DNA of 64,000 nt from Flaccisagitta enflata. Lineage: Eukaryota > Chaetognatha > Sagittoidea > Aphragmophora. The stretch lies in contig OZ231127.1 in NCBI GenBank assembly GCA_965153355.1, positions 62,682,001 through 62,746,000 on the forward strand. The letters are read 5' to 3'. Position numbers and translations under genes: made by a program. Under the pieces are notes generated by a model. That model was not told where the DNA came from. It did no database searches and worked only from the letters and a program-made list of their open reading frames with translations. Shown in pieces: positions 15,578 to 26,817 of this stretch (positions are counted from its first letter, which is position 1; every line of letters starts with the position of its first letter).

Positions 15578-15844
15578 ACGGCTGACGGATTATGAAGGTA
15601 ATTAAATGAAAACTGCATTCGTATAAAATCAACGGCGCTTTTTCCCATCGGCGCACGCAAACTAGTCAAGCCATCCACTCCACGTGCGATGTGTGCGCCG
15701 CTATTGAGTCAAACAAACCACGATCATCTAAGCTGAATGAACTGTCTATACCTCTTAGCCAGACGTAATGCGAATTCTACGCGCTGTGACCACTCCACCA
15801 AATATCTGCTAAAATGTCGTTGTATCATTTGCGCCATCACCAAC

Positions 15845-15978
<134 letters not shown>

Positions 15979-16282
15979 CAAAAACATAGTTGACGCCTTC
16001 ATAGTTCCATCAAGTAAAAATCTGTTGCGCTACAATCGCAACTCACAAAACTGTCAGAATTACTCAACACATCTAAGCCTGAAAGTGGTCAAACACAGGT
16101 AACGCTAAGTACATGACGCGATTGTCAGTTTGCTATGAGAGCGAATATAGACTTAGTTAGTGCAATGTAATGCAATCCAACTGCAATGAGATTGTATCCG
16201 AACTGTAACTGTGAGCTGTCGCAAGTTCACATTTCAAATAAACAGAAGTTGTCTAACGGGTTCCGGACAAAATGTTGAAAGG

Positions 16283-16575
16283 ACAAAAACGCTGTCGCCG
16301 CTTCTGCCGCTGTCGCTGCAGCCACCGCTGCAGCAACCGCCACCGCTGCCGCCGCCACTGCCGCCGCTGCAGTCGCCACCGCTGCCGACGCCGCCGACGC
16401 CGACGCCGCCGCTGTCGCTGCCACTGTCGCTGCCGCTGCCGCTGCCGCTGTCACCACCGCCGTCTCTGCCGCTGTCACCACCGCCGTCGCTGCCACTTTC
16501 GTAGCCGCTGGCGCTGCCGCTTCCGCTGCCGCTTCCGCTGCCGCTTCCGCTGCCGCTGCCGCTGCCGCTGCCGCC
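16283..16575 (+). repeat. GC-rich CCG/CTG trinucleotide block
   Basis: Imperfect GCTGCCGCC units give Arg/Cys, Ala or Gly/Ser frames depending on phase and strand. High GC contrasts sharply with the surroundings. Confidence 0.85.
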
Positions 16576-16650
16576 AAATGGTAAACAAATCAAAACCGGA
16601 AAGTTGAGAGATTGACCTTTTCCGTTGCCACGTCTGACATTATCGCCATG

Positions 16651-16769
<119 letters not shown>

Positions 16770-16988
16770 CTAGAAAACAACAAAGGTGTGGCGCCAGGGT
16801 CTGCCCCAAACAAGAATAAAAGTAAATCGGCGTCGGTTTTCGCACTTTTGTTGATGGCGCCTCAACGTGAAGGTCTATCCTAAAATTTCAGCGACTTTTC
16901 GGACGGAGCTAAACAAGAACGTCGCGAATGGTTTTGTTTACTTCGCGTTGGCGCAAGAGAGAAACGTTCTTGTTTTTTTGGTTTCGTT

Positions 16989-17143
16989 TTTAGTTGCGAG
17001 ACACGGACACGCAACTCTATAAGAGGCTTTGTCCGTCGGTCCGTCCGTCGGTCCGTAATGATTGAGTCGAAAAATTGGAAAACGCACATTTCCGCCCCTG
17101 CCCATCCGTCCGCAACTGGTGGCCGTGTATCCGGCCTTGTTTT
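16989..17143 (-). mobile_element. Family A copy, complete
   Basis: 3' stem GTTGCGAGACACGGACACGCAAC (with a 5-bp loop insertion; stem words GTTGCG and CGCAAC) at 16993-17015; CTCTATAAGAGGC; GTCCGTCGGTCC core; subterminal GTCCGCAAC (17108-17116); head GTATCCGGCCTTGTT. Confidence 0.8.
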
Positions 17144-17329
17144 TTTTTTTCGTTTTGTTAGTCATATGGAGGTCATCGGCTGCATGTTCCATTGTGTTTT
17201 TTCTTTTAGGGAGGGGGAGAGGGGGGACGGGGGTGGGGGTGGGGGACGGGGAAAGGAGGAATCAGGTGGGCAGGGCTCGGCAAAGTAGCCGAGCGCGCGA
17301 GCGGCGCTCGCAGGAAGCTAGCTAGGCCA

Positions 17330-18010
17330 GCAGGAAGGGAAGGAAGGAAGGGAAAGAAGGAAGGGAAAGAAAAAGAAAGAAGAAAAGGGCAGGAAGAAGA
17401 AAAAAAATACCACGATTATAATTCGAAACAACTGTAAAAATATTGAAAATATAATTTAAGAAAAGTTCCTTCCTTCTGTTTATCTCTCATCCTTTCCGCC
17501 CTACCCTTTCTTATTTTCTTTCCTCCCTTCCTTTCCTCCCTCCCCTCCTTCTTTCCCTCCTGTCTTCCTTTTATTTGTACCTCCCATCCTTCCTTCCTTC
17601 CTTTCCTACCTTCCTTCCCCTCCTTCCCTTCCCTTCCTTCCCTTCCTTCCCTTCCTTCCTTTCCTTCCCTTCCTTCCTTTCCTTCCTTTCCTTCCCTTCC
17701 CTCACTTCCTTCCCTTCCTTCCTTTCCTTCCCTTCCTTTCTTCCCTTCTTTCCCTTTTTTCCCTCCTTCCTTCCCTTCTCTTTCTGCTTTCCTTTCTTTC
17801 CTAGCTCCATTTCCTTCCTTCTCCCTTACCTTCCTTGCTTCCTTCCTCCCATTATTCCATTCCTTCCTTTCCTCCCATTTCTCCGTTCCTTCCTTTCCTC
17901 CCTCTCCTCCTCTCTTTCTTCCCACCTTCCTTTCTTCCTTCTTTCTTTCCATGCTGCTTTCTTTCTTTCTTTCCATGCTGCTTTCCTCCCTTCAATTCCC
18001 TCCTTCTTCA
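17330..18010 (+). repeat. Purine tract (17330-17415) then pyrimidine tract CCTTCCTTTCCTTCC (17465-18010)
   Basis: Strand-asymmetric AAGGAAGG-type repeat switches strand across about 50 bp of AT-rich sequence, forming a diffuse inverted repeat. Confidence 0.8.
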
Positions 18011-18018
18011 TTCCTTTT

Positions 18019-18085
18019 GGGCAGCGGCCCCTAAGGGGACAAAGTCCTGTAGAACTTAAGGGGAATCTGTCCATACATTCGTACA
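18019..18085 (+). mobile_element. Family B half element B2
   Basis: GGGCAGCGGCCCCTAAGGGG, ACAAAGTCCTGTAGAAC and TGTCCATACATTCGT match the left arm of B7. The rest is missing. Confidence 0.55.
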
Positions 18086-18252
18086 ATAAAGGCGGCTAAA
18101 TCGCCGACCGGAAAAAAGTCGTAAATGGAAGTCTCTTTTTTCAATGCTTGTTCTTCTGTGTGTGCATTTCATGATGTCTGGTTGATTGTCTGTTTTTGTT
18201 ATTCAATCTGTGCGTTTTTTCCTTTCAATCTTCTTTGTCTGAGTTTGTGTGT

Positions 18253-18608
<356 letters not shown>

Positions 18609-18869
18609 CAGAATGAAATATCAATGCTAGCGTCATAAAAGTCAGGGTCAATTTGCGTAACATGTTTACTTTTCCCTACTGTTACATAAGACCAAAAAAA
18701 TGGGATCAATGAAAAATATCGATTTTCGCGAAAATGCGAAAAAATAAAAAAAGATTCAAAAATTCATAACTTCTAAAATATTGATCGTAGAGACTTCTGG
18801 TTGGCGCCATTTGAAAGAGAAAAATAAGCTCTTTCTTAGCTGTGAATATCAAAAAAAGTATCATCCCAG

Positions 18870-19370
18870 CCCCAAAATGGCCCAACTTTCTAAAATTGCC
18901 CCAAACCGAAAATGGAAAATTTTATTTCTCCCCTACGTTTCAAAAAGTTGAATTACGTAATTCGACTTTTTTCCAACAACTGTCCACCCCACCCTATCCT
19001 CAGGGCTTCGTCTCCTTTGGGGCCTATTCTGACCCAAATTCTGCCAAATAGCCCAGATCCAACCAATATGGCCCAAACCTAAGCAAAATGGCCCAAATCC
19101 AAGTACAATGGCCCAAATCAAAGCAAAATGGCCCAAATCTGGCCCGAGGTACATCATTTTGGCCTCTTAGACCTATATTGTGGCCTCCAATATCTAGATT
19201 CACGCCTCAAAGCAGGGATTTGGCCCTCAAGACTGGGATTTGGTCCTCAAGACTAGAATTTGGGCCTTGAGACTGGGATTCGAGGGGGGGGGGGAGACAT
19301 AGAAGGAGAAGGAGAAAATTCCCCATATGTGTGAAAGCATAGGTCATCAAACCCTTTGGGGCCGCTGCCC
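18870..19370 (-). mobile_element. Family B element B3, one arm
   Basis: Only the right terminus is present (ATAGGTCATC, GGGGCCGCTGCCC, ending at 19370). It is preceded by CATATGTGTGAAAGC and by a degenerate array of GGCCCAAATC and GACTGGGATTTGGGCC units. The left boundary is uncertain. Confidence 0.5.
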
Positions 19371-19565
19371 AAAAGGACAGATGGATAGACAGACAGATAG
19401 ACCATGTATAGTTTTATAGTACTGTGCTTGTATTTATCTAATACAGGGGAAAATTGACGCAAAAATCATACGCGTTTCTAGCAGGAAGATACAGCTTGAG
19501 AAATATTGCTCGCAGGAAGCAAAAAATTTTGCCGAGCCCTGCAGGTGGGTACGGAGGACCGTTTT

Positions 19566-19810
19566 GGGCAGCGGCCCCGAGGGTGCCGGTAAACAGTGGG
19601 GGATTTTCTCCTTCTTCTTCCTTTCCTAAGTCCCCCCCTTGAGGTATAAATCCAAGCCTTCAGCCTTGTACACCATTCCTGAAGCCCAAATCAGCCTACA
19701 GGCCTAAATTCCCGCCTCACGACCAAAGTCCAAGGCTTTAGGCACAAATTCTAGCCTTGAGGTCCAATCTCAATCCTCATGGCTCAAATTTCAGCCTCAA
19801 GCCAGTCACC
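19566..19810 (+). mobile_element. Family B element B4, one arm
   Basis: GGGCAGCGGCCCCGAGGGTG, GGGGGATTTTCTCCTTC and degenerate CAGCCTNAGGCCCAAAT units. It lacks the opposite arm. Confidence 0.5.
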
Positions 19811-19916
19811 ATCACAGGTTGGCTTCTGATGTTTCTCATGTTTCACAGTCGAATATCTCTGTACATATGAATATGGTTGAGCTTCATAAAAGAAGATCTC
19901 AAGGATTACGACGGCA

Positions 19917-19985
19917 AACAAGGCCAAATATATGGTTAACTATGTTGCGTGCGGATGGGCAGGGGCAGTGATGCAAAAAGCCATA
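19917..19985 (+). mobile_element. Family A 5' fragment
   Basis: ACAAGGCCAAATATATGG, GTTGCGTGCGGATGGGCAGGGGC and GTGATGC match the head half. There is no core or 3' stem. Confidence 0.5.
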
Positions 19986-20239
19986 TATCATATTGCGGTA
20001 AAACCCCATCCGTGCTCTTTTTCTTTTTTCTTTTCTTTTTTTGTAAAATATCGGAAGTTGTTTTAGTTTTTGAAACTTCCTTTCCCTAAATAACGATTTT
20101 TTTTCTTTTATTTTTGCTCTACTCCCCCCGGTCATCATTTTCCTGATTTGCATTTAGACGATGCTGTTAACGGTGAGATGATCGTTTTCTCCTCTGATAA
20201 AAAACGGCTTGGCGGCATCTACGAGAAGAGAGATTAAAC

Positions 20240-20880
20240 CAAAAACCTCCACGCAACCCGCCATATGACCCTACAAGCAACTATCTGTCCCGCCCTGTAA
20301 CCTGCCACGCATCCCGCCATGTGACCCGCCGATCAATTCACAATCTGCCTTGCCCTGCAACCAGTTACTGATCCCGCTATGCGACCCGCAACACATGTAT
20401 CCCGCTCAGCAACCTGACATGCAACCCGCTTGTGATTTACAAAGAGCTCACCATCTATCCCGCTCCGAAAATCTGAGGTACAACCAAAATGTGAGCAACT
20501 CGTCATTTATCATGTGCTGTAACCTCCCTTGTGACAAATGATTTACTGCTAAAACCGCCTTTCAACTTGCCATGTGACCCGCAAAGCGACTCACCCTGCG
20601 ATCCGCCATGTAATTGCTAAAGCAACCTATAGAGTAATTTTCTTGCTAACACCCTAAACCAAGTGTGACTTCATTAAAGAAGTTCTCAATGAGTAGGACT
20701 GCCACTTCAACACTTTTGGGGCGCTACAGAAGAAACGCCATCTCTTCGCTTTCATCTTTCAGGGCATCGAAAATGGAAGTGTGCCTCAGCGTTGAAGGAA
20801 CGCCACTTCCCCCCTTTCGCCTTTCAAGGCTTCGCAGGAGAAACGCAGCCTCTTCACTGTCGCTGTCATGGCTGTAAAAT
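20240..20880 (+). repeat. Low-order degenerate repeats
   Basis: 20240-20640 repeats ACCCGCCATGTGACCCGC-like words. 20695-20875 holds two diverged copies of an about 100-bp segment (GCCACTTC...GAAACGCCATCTCTTCGC...). No plausible gene. Confidence 0.5.
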
Positions 20881-20978
20881 GTAATCAAAAGATCACATAC
20901 ATCAACGAGAAAGGTACTTGCCAGCCATGCCTTGGCATGGCCTTGGCCTGGCAGTCGGTGATTGCGACGCTGTGTGTG

Positions 20979-21237
<259 letters not shown>

Positions 21238-21241
21238 ATAG

Positions 21242-21411
21242 GAAACAAGGCCGGATACACGGCCATCAGTTGCGGACGGGTGGGCAGGGGCAGAAATTTG
21301 CGTTTTCCCACTTTTCAACTCGAGCGTGACCGACCAACCAACCAACCGACCAACCGACCGACCGACGGACGGACAAAGTCTCTTATAGAGTTGCGTGTCC
21401 GCAACTAAAAA
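21242..21411 (+). mobile_element. Family A copy, complete
   Basis: Head GGCCGGATACACGGCC; subterminal GTTGCGGAC (21269-21277); core ACCAACCAACCAACCGACC; 3' stem GTTGCGTGTCCGCAAC (21390-21405) then TAAAAA. A family B element starts 16 bp downstream. Confidence 0.85.
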
Positions 21412-21426
21412 GAAGGGAAAGAAAAA

Positions 21427-21978
21427 ATAGTCGCAAAAGCGTTAGATGGTCAACGGTACCCGTTGCCCCTATGTGAGTATATGTGGATGTGTGATGGTGA
21501 GAGGGGCAGCGGCCCCGAAGGGGCCGATGACCTATGCTTAGTAAGTTTTGAGCGTTGAGGCTGTAATATGAGCCTTAAAGCTGTGGTTTGAGCCTTTGAA
21601 CTTCCAAGCTGTTATCTTAGACCTTGTGGCTCAGACTGGCATTTGATTGTCAAGGCTGGGATGTGAGCCTCGAGGCTAGAAATTAGGCCTCAAAGCTAGG
21701 ATTTGGGCCTTGAGGCTAGAATTTGGGCCTTGAAGCTGGAATTCGGGCCTCGAGGCTAGAAATTAGGCCTCAAGGCTATGATTTGGGCCTTGAGGCTAAG
21801 ATTTGGGCCTTGAGGCTAGAATTTGGGCCTCGAGGCTAGAATTTAGGCCTCGAGGCTAGAATATGAGCTTCAAGGGGGGGGTGGACGGAGAAGGAGGAGG
21901 AGGAGAAGGAGAAGGAGGAGAAGAAATTTCCCCTATGTGTGAAAGCATAGGTCATCGGCCCCTTCGGGGCCGCTGCCC
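21427..21978 (+). mobile_element. Family B palindromic element B5
   Basis: Head GTCGCAAAAGCGTTAGATGG; left terminus GGGCAGCGGCCCCGAAGGGG at 21504; right terminus ends 21978. The core has about a dozen TTGAGGCTAGAATTTGGGCC-type 20-bp units. The left arm is shortened. It follows a complete family A copy by 16 bp. Confidence 0.7.
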
Positions 21979-22010
21979 AAAAAGGAGAGAAAAGAAAACA
22001 AGTCATCCAA

Positions 22011-22208
22011 GGATCGCACATGGTCAGCTGTACCCGATGCCCTGCTTGGAGTGATTAGCTGAAGAAGTGGAGTGAGAGCAGGGCAGCGGCCCCAAAGGGC
22101 CGATGTCCTGTAGGACACAGGGGTGAATTTCCATACGTCTTGAGAGGGCATATTTGGGGTAATTTTCCGTGATATTCATGGGAATTTTTGCATTTGGGGC
22201 CGCTGCCC
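22011..22208 (+). mobile_element. Family B element B6, short core
   Basis: Head CGCACATGGTCAGCTGTACC and left terminus at 22081; GATGTCCTGTAGGACACAGG; a single GATATTCATGGGAATTTTTG unit; right terminus ending at 22208. About 130 bp match B9 in reverse orientation with only one visible mismatch. Confidence 0.7.
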
Positions 22209-22331
22209 AAAAAAGGAAAAAAGGAAAAAAAAAATAAATAGGGTGATCAAGTTTGGGCTCCATTGGTCAAGTGAGGGGCCCATTGAGATCAAATGAACAT
22301 ATGCTTATTGATAAACTCCAAAATACTATAC

Positions 22332-22450
22332 TTTTTAGTTGCGGACATGGAACTCTATAAGAGGCTTTGTCCATCCGTCGGTCCACCCGTCGGTCCGTCT
22401 GTCGGTCCATTGGTCTGTGAGCACGAGTCAAAAAGTGGAAAAACTTTAGA
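22332..22450 (-). mobile_element. Family A 3' half
   Basis: AGTTGCGGACATGGAACT (worn stem), CTCTATAAGAGGCTTTGTCC, a GTCGGTCC core and GAGCACGAGTCAAAAAGTGG, then broken off. The next copy starts at 22455. Confidence 0.6.
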
Positions 22451-22454
22451 AGCT

Positions 22455-22816
22455 TTTTAGTTGCGTGCTACACGACTCTATAAGCCACTTTTTGGTTGGT
22501 CCGTCGGTCGGTCGGTCGGTCAGTCGGTTGGTCACAAAACTGTTTTAAAGGCTTTTTAAAGCGTTTTTTATGTCTGAATGGTAGAAAAGAAACTTTGAGA
22601 AATAAAAAGCCATTTTAAGTGTCTTTTTGAGAAAAAAATTGTTTGTCTGTCTGTCTGCCTGACTTTTTTGAAAGTGCCGACGCAGGCGACTTAGGTCTAA
22701 TGACCTTGTTGTGTATGAGTCTGTGTTGGAAGGGGGGCTGCGTGGGGTGTTGGGTGTTGATGGGGGTTGGCTACCCCTGCCCACCCATCCGCAACAAATT
22801 GTGACCCTGCGTCACT
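22455..22816 (-). mobile_element. Family A copy, GTGAC-head subtype
   Basis: The 3' stem AGTTGCGTGCTACACGACT is partly mispaired. The core is (GGTC)n. The end carries CCCACCCATCCGCAAC and the hairpin GTGACCCTGCGTCAC (22801-22815). Confidence 0.6.
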
Positions 22817-22899
22817 TGTTAAAGATATAGTACATGTTACTTTCAAGTTTCAATGGGGCCCTTATTTCAGTTGAATTTGGTTGAATTTGGTTGACCCTT

Positions 22900-23052
22900 T
22901 TTAGTCGCGGACTAGCGACTCTATAAGAGGCTTTGTCCGTCCGTCGGTTGGTTGGTCGGTCCGTGGTGATCGAGTCGGAATGTGGGAAAACACGCATTTC
23001 CGCCCCTGCCCACCCGTCCGCGACTGGTATTGGCCGTGTATCTGGCCTTGTT
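22900..23052 (-). mobile_element. Family A copy, complete
   Basis: 3' stem AGTCGCGGACTAGCGACT (22903-22920); subterminal GTCCGCGACT (23016-23025), complementary at 10 of 10 to the stem's left arm; core GTTGGTTGGTCGGTCC; head GTGTATCTGGCCTTGTT. Confidence 0.82.
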
Positions 23053-23488
23053 GAAATTATTGAGGGTATTTTGAAATGTTTTATATTCTTAAAAGTTTTT
23101 ACCTCAACTAATGCTCAAACTTCCTCCGTTAGGACTTGCAACCTGATTTTTTTTCCTTTTTTTTTTCTTTTTTTTTTTAAGAGAATGATATAAGAAAAAC
23201 AGATGGTGCGCATGAACAAAATGAATATGATGTGAACCGAATTGAGTCTCTCATTTTAGCACTCTCCCTTTCCCCACATAATAAAAAATCAGAGCTAAAT
23301 TTATCTAATCAGCAGTTTCAACAAATTTAGATCCCTTGTTCAGACTAGATGGGAGACATATTGATTCTGATTAAAAACAAGAAAGATAAAAAAATTCAGT
23401 AAAATATCATTGCCAGGTTGCAAGTCCTGGAGGCAGAAGTTTAAACACTGGAGTAAGTTTCACAGAAGGTCATAGAATAAGTAAAACA

Positions 23489-23573
23489 GTAAAAGACAAA
23501 CTGACGGACCAATGGATAAACAGATGAACAAAGTGGGGTTTTAAGTTGCGTAGCATGCTACCAAAAATCAAAT
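23489..23573 (+). mobile_element. Family A 3' fragment
   Basis: Core GACGGACCAATGGA, ACAAAGTGGGG and a worn stem AGTTGCGTAGCATGCTACC. Confidence 0.45.
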
Positions 23574-23576
23574 GAT

Positions 23577-23660
23577 CAGAAACCGGGGGAGTTTGGGGGA
23601 AAGAGATGGGGGGGCGGCCAAAGGGGCTAGAGGGGGCCCGCCATTTCTCTCGCCGCCCCT
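23577..23660. mobile_element. CAGGGGCGG-type hAT end (reverse)
   Basis: GC-rich segment ending GGCCCGCCATTTCTCTCG, CCGCCCCTG; the reverse complement starts CAGGGGCGGCGAGAG. Homologous to 43145-43227. Confidence 0.4.
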
Positions 23661-23867
23661 GCCCCCCAAGTTTTTTTCGCGACTTCCTGTTACATAGGTG
23701 GCAAAAAAATCCATCTTCAGATGTGACGGGAAGTAACTTATACATCGCAGCCTACTTCTGGACATTTTTAATCATAAATTTGGAAAAAAATCACATCTAA
23801 AAACTATAAAAAGAAGAATCTTGAAATTTGAAACATACAATATTGCCGGCGTAAAACCTATCCGTAA

Positions 23868-24098
23868 AAACAAGTGACACGGGGTCACGATATTGTCGCG
23901 GACGGGTAGGCAGGAGCACACAATTGCACAATTTCCCCTGCCAACACCATCCTCTACATCCCCTCCCATGGACCAACACACACGGCATCTCAAATTCGCG
24001 ATCCCACATTTTCCAACTTGAGCGTGGCTGACCAACTGACCTACGGACCACCGCACCACAAAGCCTCTAATAGAGTCGCTAGTCCGTGACTAAAAATC
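23868..24098 (+). mobile_element. Family A copy, GTGAC-head subtype
   Basis: Head hairpin GTGACACGGGGTCAC (23874-23888), subterminal GTCGCGGAC (23895-23903), and 3' stem AGTCGCTAGTCCGTGACT (24074-24091), whose GTCCGTGAC pairs with the subterminal motif at 8 of 9. A CACACACGG segment lies in the middle. Confidence 0.7.
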
Positions 24099-24953
24099 TA
24101 AATCCTAAGAGCGGGTTCTGGGTCAAAGTCTACGCAAATCACGATAAGAAGAATGGAAGTTTCCACTGACTGTTTTATGAAATCATTTCGCCTCAGTCAG
24201 ATTTTAACTCCGTTTAGTGAAATGTTGGAGTAGAGCTTGACGTCTAACTTACCTTCTTCAAGATTTAGAATCCACAGTTTTGCGGTGTACAAACACAAAG
24301 GAAACTGAAGCAGCGGTCGCGCTGGATTCTTGGTACGTCAGGCTTGGCTCCCGTTTTGCATTTTAGGTGGACAGCAGTCAACGCATCTGTATTGAAGGGT
24401 CTGTCCTTCGGTCCATCTGTCTGTTTATCCGTTAAACCTCTTCAAAAACGCAGTATGTACAGCGCTTTTTGATCTCGGCAATAACAGATGTCAAGTCAAG
24501 TGAATTGAAGTGAAGTTTTTATCTAAAGCACGCTTCGCGGATGACGCATCGAGTTGTACGATTTGGCTTGTTATTTTTTATATTTACGTTCACGTACTCT
24601 CATCAGCAGTTACCAAACCGTGCGACATTTTCACACAATTGCACGTATCGCGTTGGAGAATATTGAGAAAGAACATTGAGCGGATCTCGTCAGGGCGCAA
24701 CGCTCCGATGCCTTGAGATATCAAAATCGTCCAACACAAAACTACTCCTGGTTGCATTCTCGAGTCATGGCGGTTGCATGGTAAGTCGCTACACTTCGTG
24801 TTTCTTGTATCACGTTCCTTGCCCAATTATCTGAATTCTATCTCTCACGACCTGTCCGCCCCCACGCAGTCATGACAGCCAATAAATGTTATCAATGTGT
24901 GAAATTAGGTTGAATTCGTCAGTTATTATTTTTTTAGGTTAGATTTGTGAGTT

Positions 24954-24957
<4 letters not shown>
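24099..24957. other. 5' flank of the zinc/UBA gene
   Basis: No convincing ORF. A frame at 24510-24716 has no recognisable features. The promoter of the downstream gene may lie here, but no clear core element is visible. Confidence 0.45.

Positions 24958-25046
<89 letters not shown>
24958..25046 (+). repeat. (CT)n tract just upstream of the zinc/UBA gene
   Basis: About 90 bp ending 61 bp before the chosen ATG. It is in frame with the gene but is read here as 5' flank or leader. Confidence 0.93.
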
Positions 25047-25049
<3 letters not shown>

Positions 25050-25107
25050 ACTTAAGAATTCAGAAAACCAGTCTAGGTTCAATTCTCGAAGAAGTTTTGA
25101 CCAAAAG

Positions 25108-26817
25108 ATGGCAGAGGCTTCTGAACCAACGGATGCTTCAATCAGCGACGTCGACCTTGACTCGGACGGTCCCTGCTGCCCTTTTGATGGCCACCCTCTT
25201 CGTCCGGCGCCGCCTGTGTTGAAGAATTGGCGGTGCGATGGCGCCATCTTTCCTTTTGTTTGCCTAGGCCCCGGGTTGAAAAAAATCCCAGAAAAACGCG
25301 GGAGTAATGCAAACATGCCAACACAATCCGACAATCAAGAAGATGAAAACAGCAATCTTGATGATGACGATGATAATGACGACAACAACCACCACAATGA
25401 CGACCATCCTCTTTTAAGGTTAATCAAAGGAAACTATCTCGTTTCAAAAGGTATCATACATGAAAAATGCATTGTTGAGTCGATCTTTGGAGAAGACAGA
25501 CGCAAAGAAGGGAGTATCTTGAATTCATTCAAAGATGACAGTTTTCCACGGTTTCGATGTGAAGAGGATTGCGATTTTGATCTCTGCGATGTTTGCATTC
25601 AGTATCTTTGCGAGAATGAGAGTGATCTTGAGCCTGATATTAGAGATATGATCGAAAAAGTGAGATCACAATTCAGTGTTTTCTCCAATTTTGTGTTTCC
25701 TCCCTTATACCGAAACGCATATTTGCGCGCTTTACTCATATCAGGTGGTCAAGATTGCGGTACACGTAGTGTTTGGTTACTCAATCACAACGTTAAACCA
25801 TGGGATGAGGTCAGAGAGTTGAATTCGCCCATTTTTGACAAATCTCTTCTCAAACAGTTGATTTTCTCGGAAGCCGGGTTCTCCGTTTATGCCTACATAA
25901 GGTCACTTTGCCACACTAAAAATGCAAATGTGGAATTAGCCATGGAGTGGCTCGGTGAACACGCCAATGACTCAGATTTGAATTCACCCATTAAAGTGGA
26001 TGGAATCCGGAAATGTCCACAAGGTCATTTGCTCGTTCAGCAAGGAAAAGAAAATACAAGGGAACAGCTTGAATGGGTTTGCGATGGTGAAGATGATGCT
26101 GACGGTTGCGAAAGGGGTATGGAAAGTGGAGGAGACCCAAAGGAAAAAGTCGTTCCACGTTTTCGTTGTCAGGAGGGCTGTCCATTTGATATGTGTGATT
26201 TGTGTATTTTAAAGGGAAAGGCTGAGTCTGTCACTGAGTCTCTGGGTGATGATTCCAATGAAGAGGCTAAAGAAAAGAGCGAAACTCTCTCGCAACAAGA
26301 CAACATCGATGGTGAATCTGAAGTCACCAATAAACAACAGAATGAAGCTGAAAAAATATCTCCCAGGAGGGAAACTTTTCAGTTTGCGAATCTCAATGTA
26401 AGTGAGGAGGACATTCAGCATTTCAACACTTATGAGGAATGGGCAAAAGTTGTTAAGTCGGAAATTGGAGATGCTGAATTGGTCAGTCATCGTCTGTTTC
26501 GAACGGCTTTGAAAAAGATTCCGGGTCGAGAAACACTAATGAATTTTGACTTGAACCTTGGAAACGACCACAATATAGAACACAGGTTTTTAGTGTTGGG
26601 TTTTTGCGGTGACAATAAACTTGAATTCTTTGCATCCGTTGAAAAAGGCCCGGATGGTATCCTTATGCAAAAGCATGATAATCTTGATGAAGTAAAAACA
26701 AATCGTCTTGTCATAAAAGAAAGGGGGGGGGGGGGCAAGGTTACAAGGAAAAAAGAAACATTCCAGCTGAAATTGACTTTCAAGTTTTCACTGGAATCCA
26801 TCGACTGGAGTACATGA
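25108..26817 (+). CDS. Zinc module / tandem UBA-like / zinc module protein, N-terminal piece of a broken multidomain gene
   Basis: The start is the ATG at 25108 (context AAAAGATGGC). The same frame is open back to 24952, but that part is only a CT repeat. The 569-residue product has, in order: a zinc-like module with C23, C24, H29, W41, C43 and D44; an acidic Asp/Asn run at about 84-98; a Cys cluster C151, C155, C160, C163; a degenerate UBA-like repeat at about 200-242; a clearer UBA-like repeat at about 247-295 (AGFS, NVELAMEWLGEH); and a second zinc module with C303, H307, W323, C325, C354, C358, C363 and C366. Both UBA-like repeats end in LNSPI. Both zinc modules share W-x-CDG and FRC-x3-C-x-FD-x-CD-x-C, resembling ZZ-type fingers. 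From about residue 480 a papain-like/LRAT-PPPDE-like fold begins (H492). UBA domains bind ubiquitin in known families, so a ubiquitin-linked role is inferred. After 13 Gs at 26723-26735 the frame soon ends, and the homologous sequence continues in another frame. No introns are visible. Confidence 0.72.
   Translation: MAEASEPTDASISDVDLDSDGPCCPFDGHPLRPAPPVLKNWRCDGAIFPFVCLGPGLKKIPEKRGSNANMPTQSDNQEDENSNLDDDDDNDDNNHHNDDHPLLRLIKGNYLVSKGIIHEKCIVESIFGEDRRKEGSILNSFKDDSFPRFRCEEDCDFDLCDVCIQYLCENESDLEPDIRDMIEKVRSQFSVFSNFVFPPLYRNAYLRALLISGGQDCGTRSVWLLNHNVKPWDEVRELNSPIFDKSLLKQLIFSEAGFSVYAYIRSLCHTKNANVELAMEWLGEHANDSDLNSPIKVDGIRKCPQGHLLVQQGKENTREQLEWVCDGEDDADGCERGMESGGDPKEKVVPRFRCQEGCPFDMCDLCILKGKAESVTESLGDDSNEEAKEKSETLSQQDNIDGESEVTNKQQNEAEKISPRRETFQFANLNVSEEDIQHFNTYEEWAKVVKSEIGDAELVSHRLFRTALKKIPGRETLMNFDLNLGNDHNIEHRFLVLGFCGDNKLEFFASVEKGPDGILMQKHDNLDEVKTNRLVIKERGGGGKVTRKKETFQLKLTFKFSLESIDWST
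26723..26735 (+). other. 13-G homopolymer at a frame break inside the UBA/zinc gene
   Basis: Thirteen consecutive G residues interrupt the coding sequence. Upstream, frame 1 reads a plausible domain. Downstream, frame 1 reads 27 residues and stops, whereas frame 3 runs on without a stop into the YNLFNSNCQSF segment. A length error or true mutation of this run would explain the split. A 27-nt GT...AG interval just downstream (26740-26766) is a multiple of three and would not repair the phase. Confidence 0.75.

Noticed and set aside
26740-26766. A 27-nt GT..AG intron explaining the frame shift
   Set aside because: Its length is a multiple of three, so removal would not change frame.
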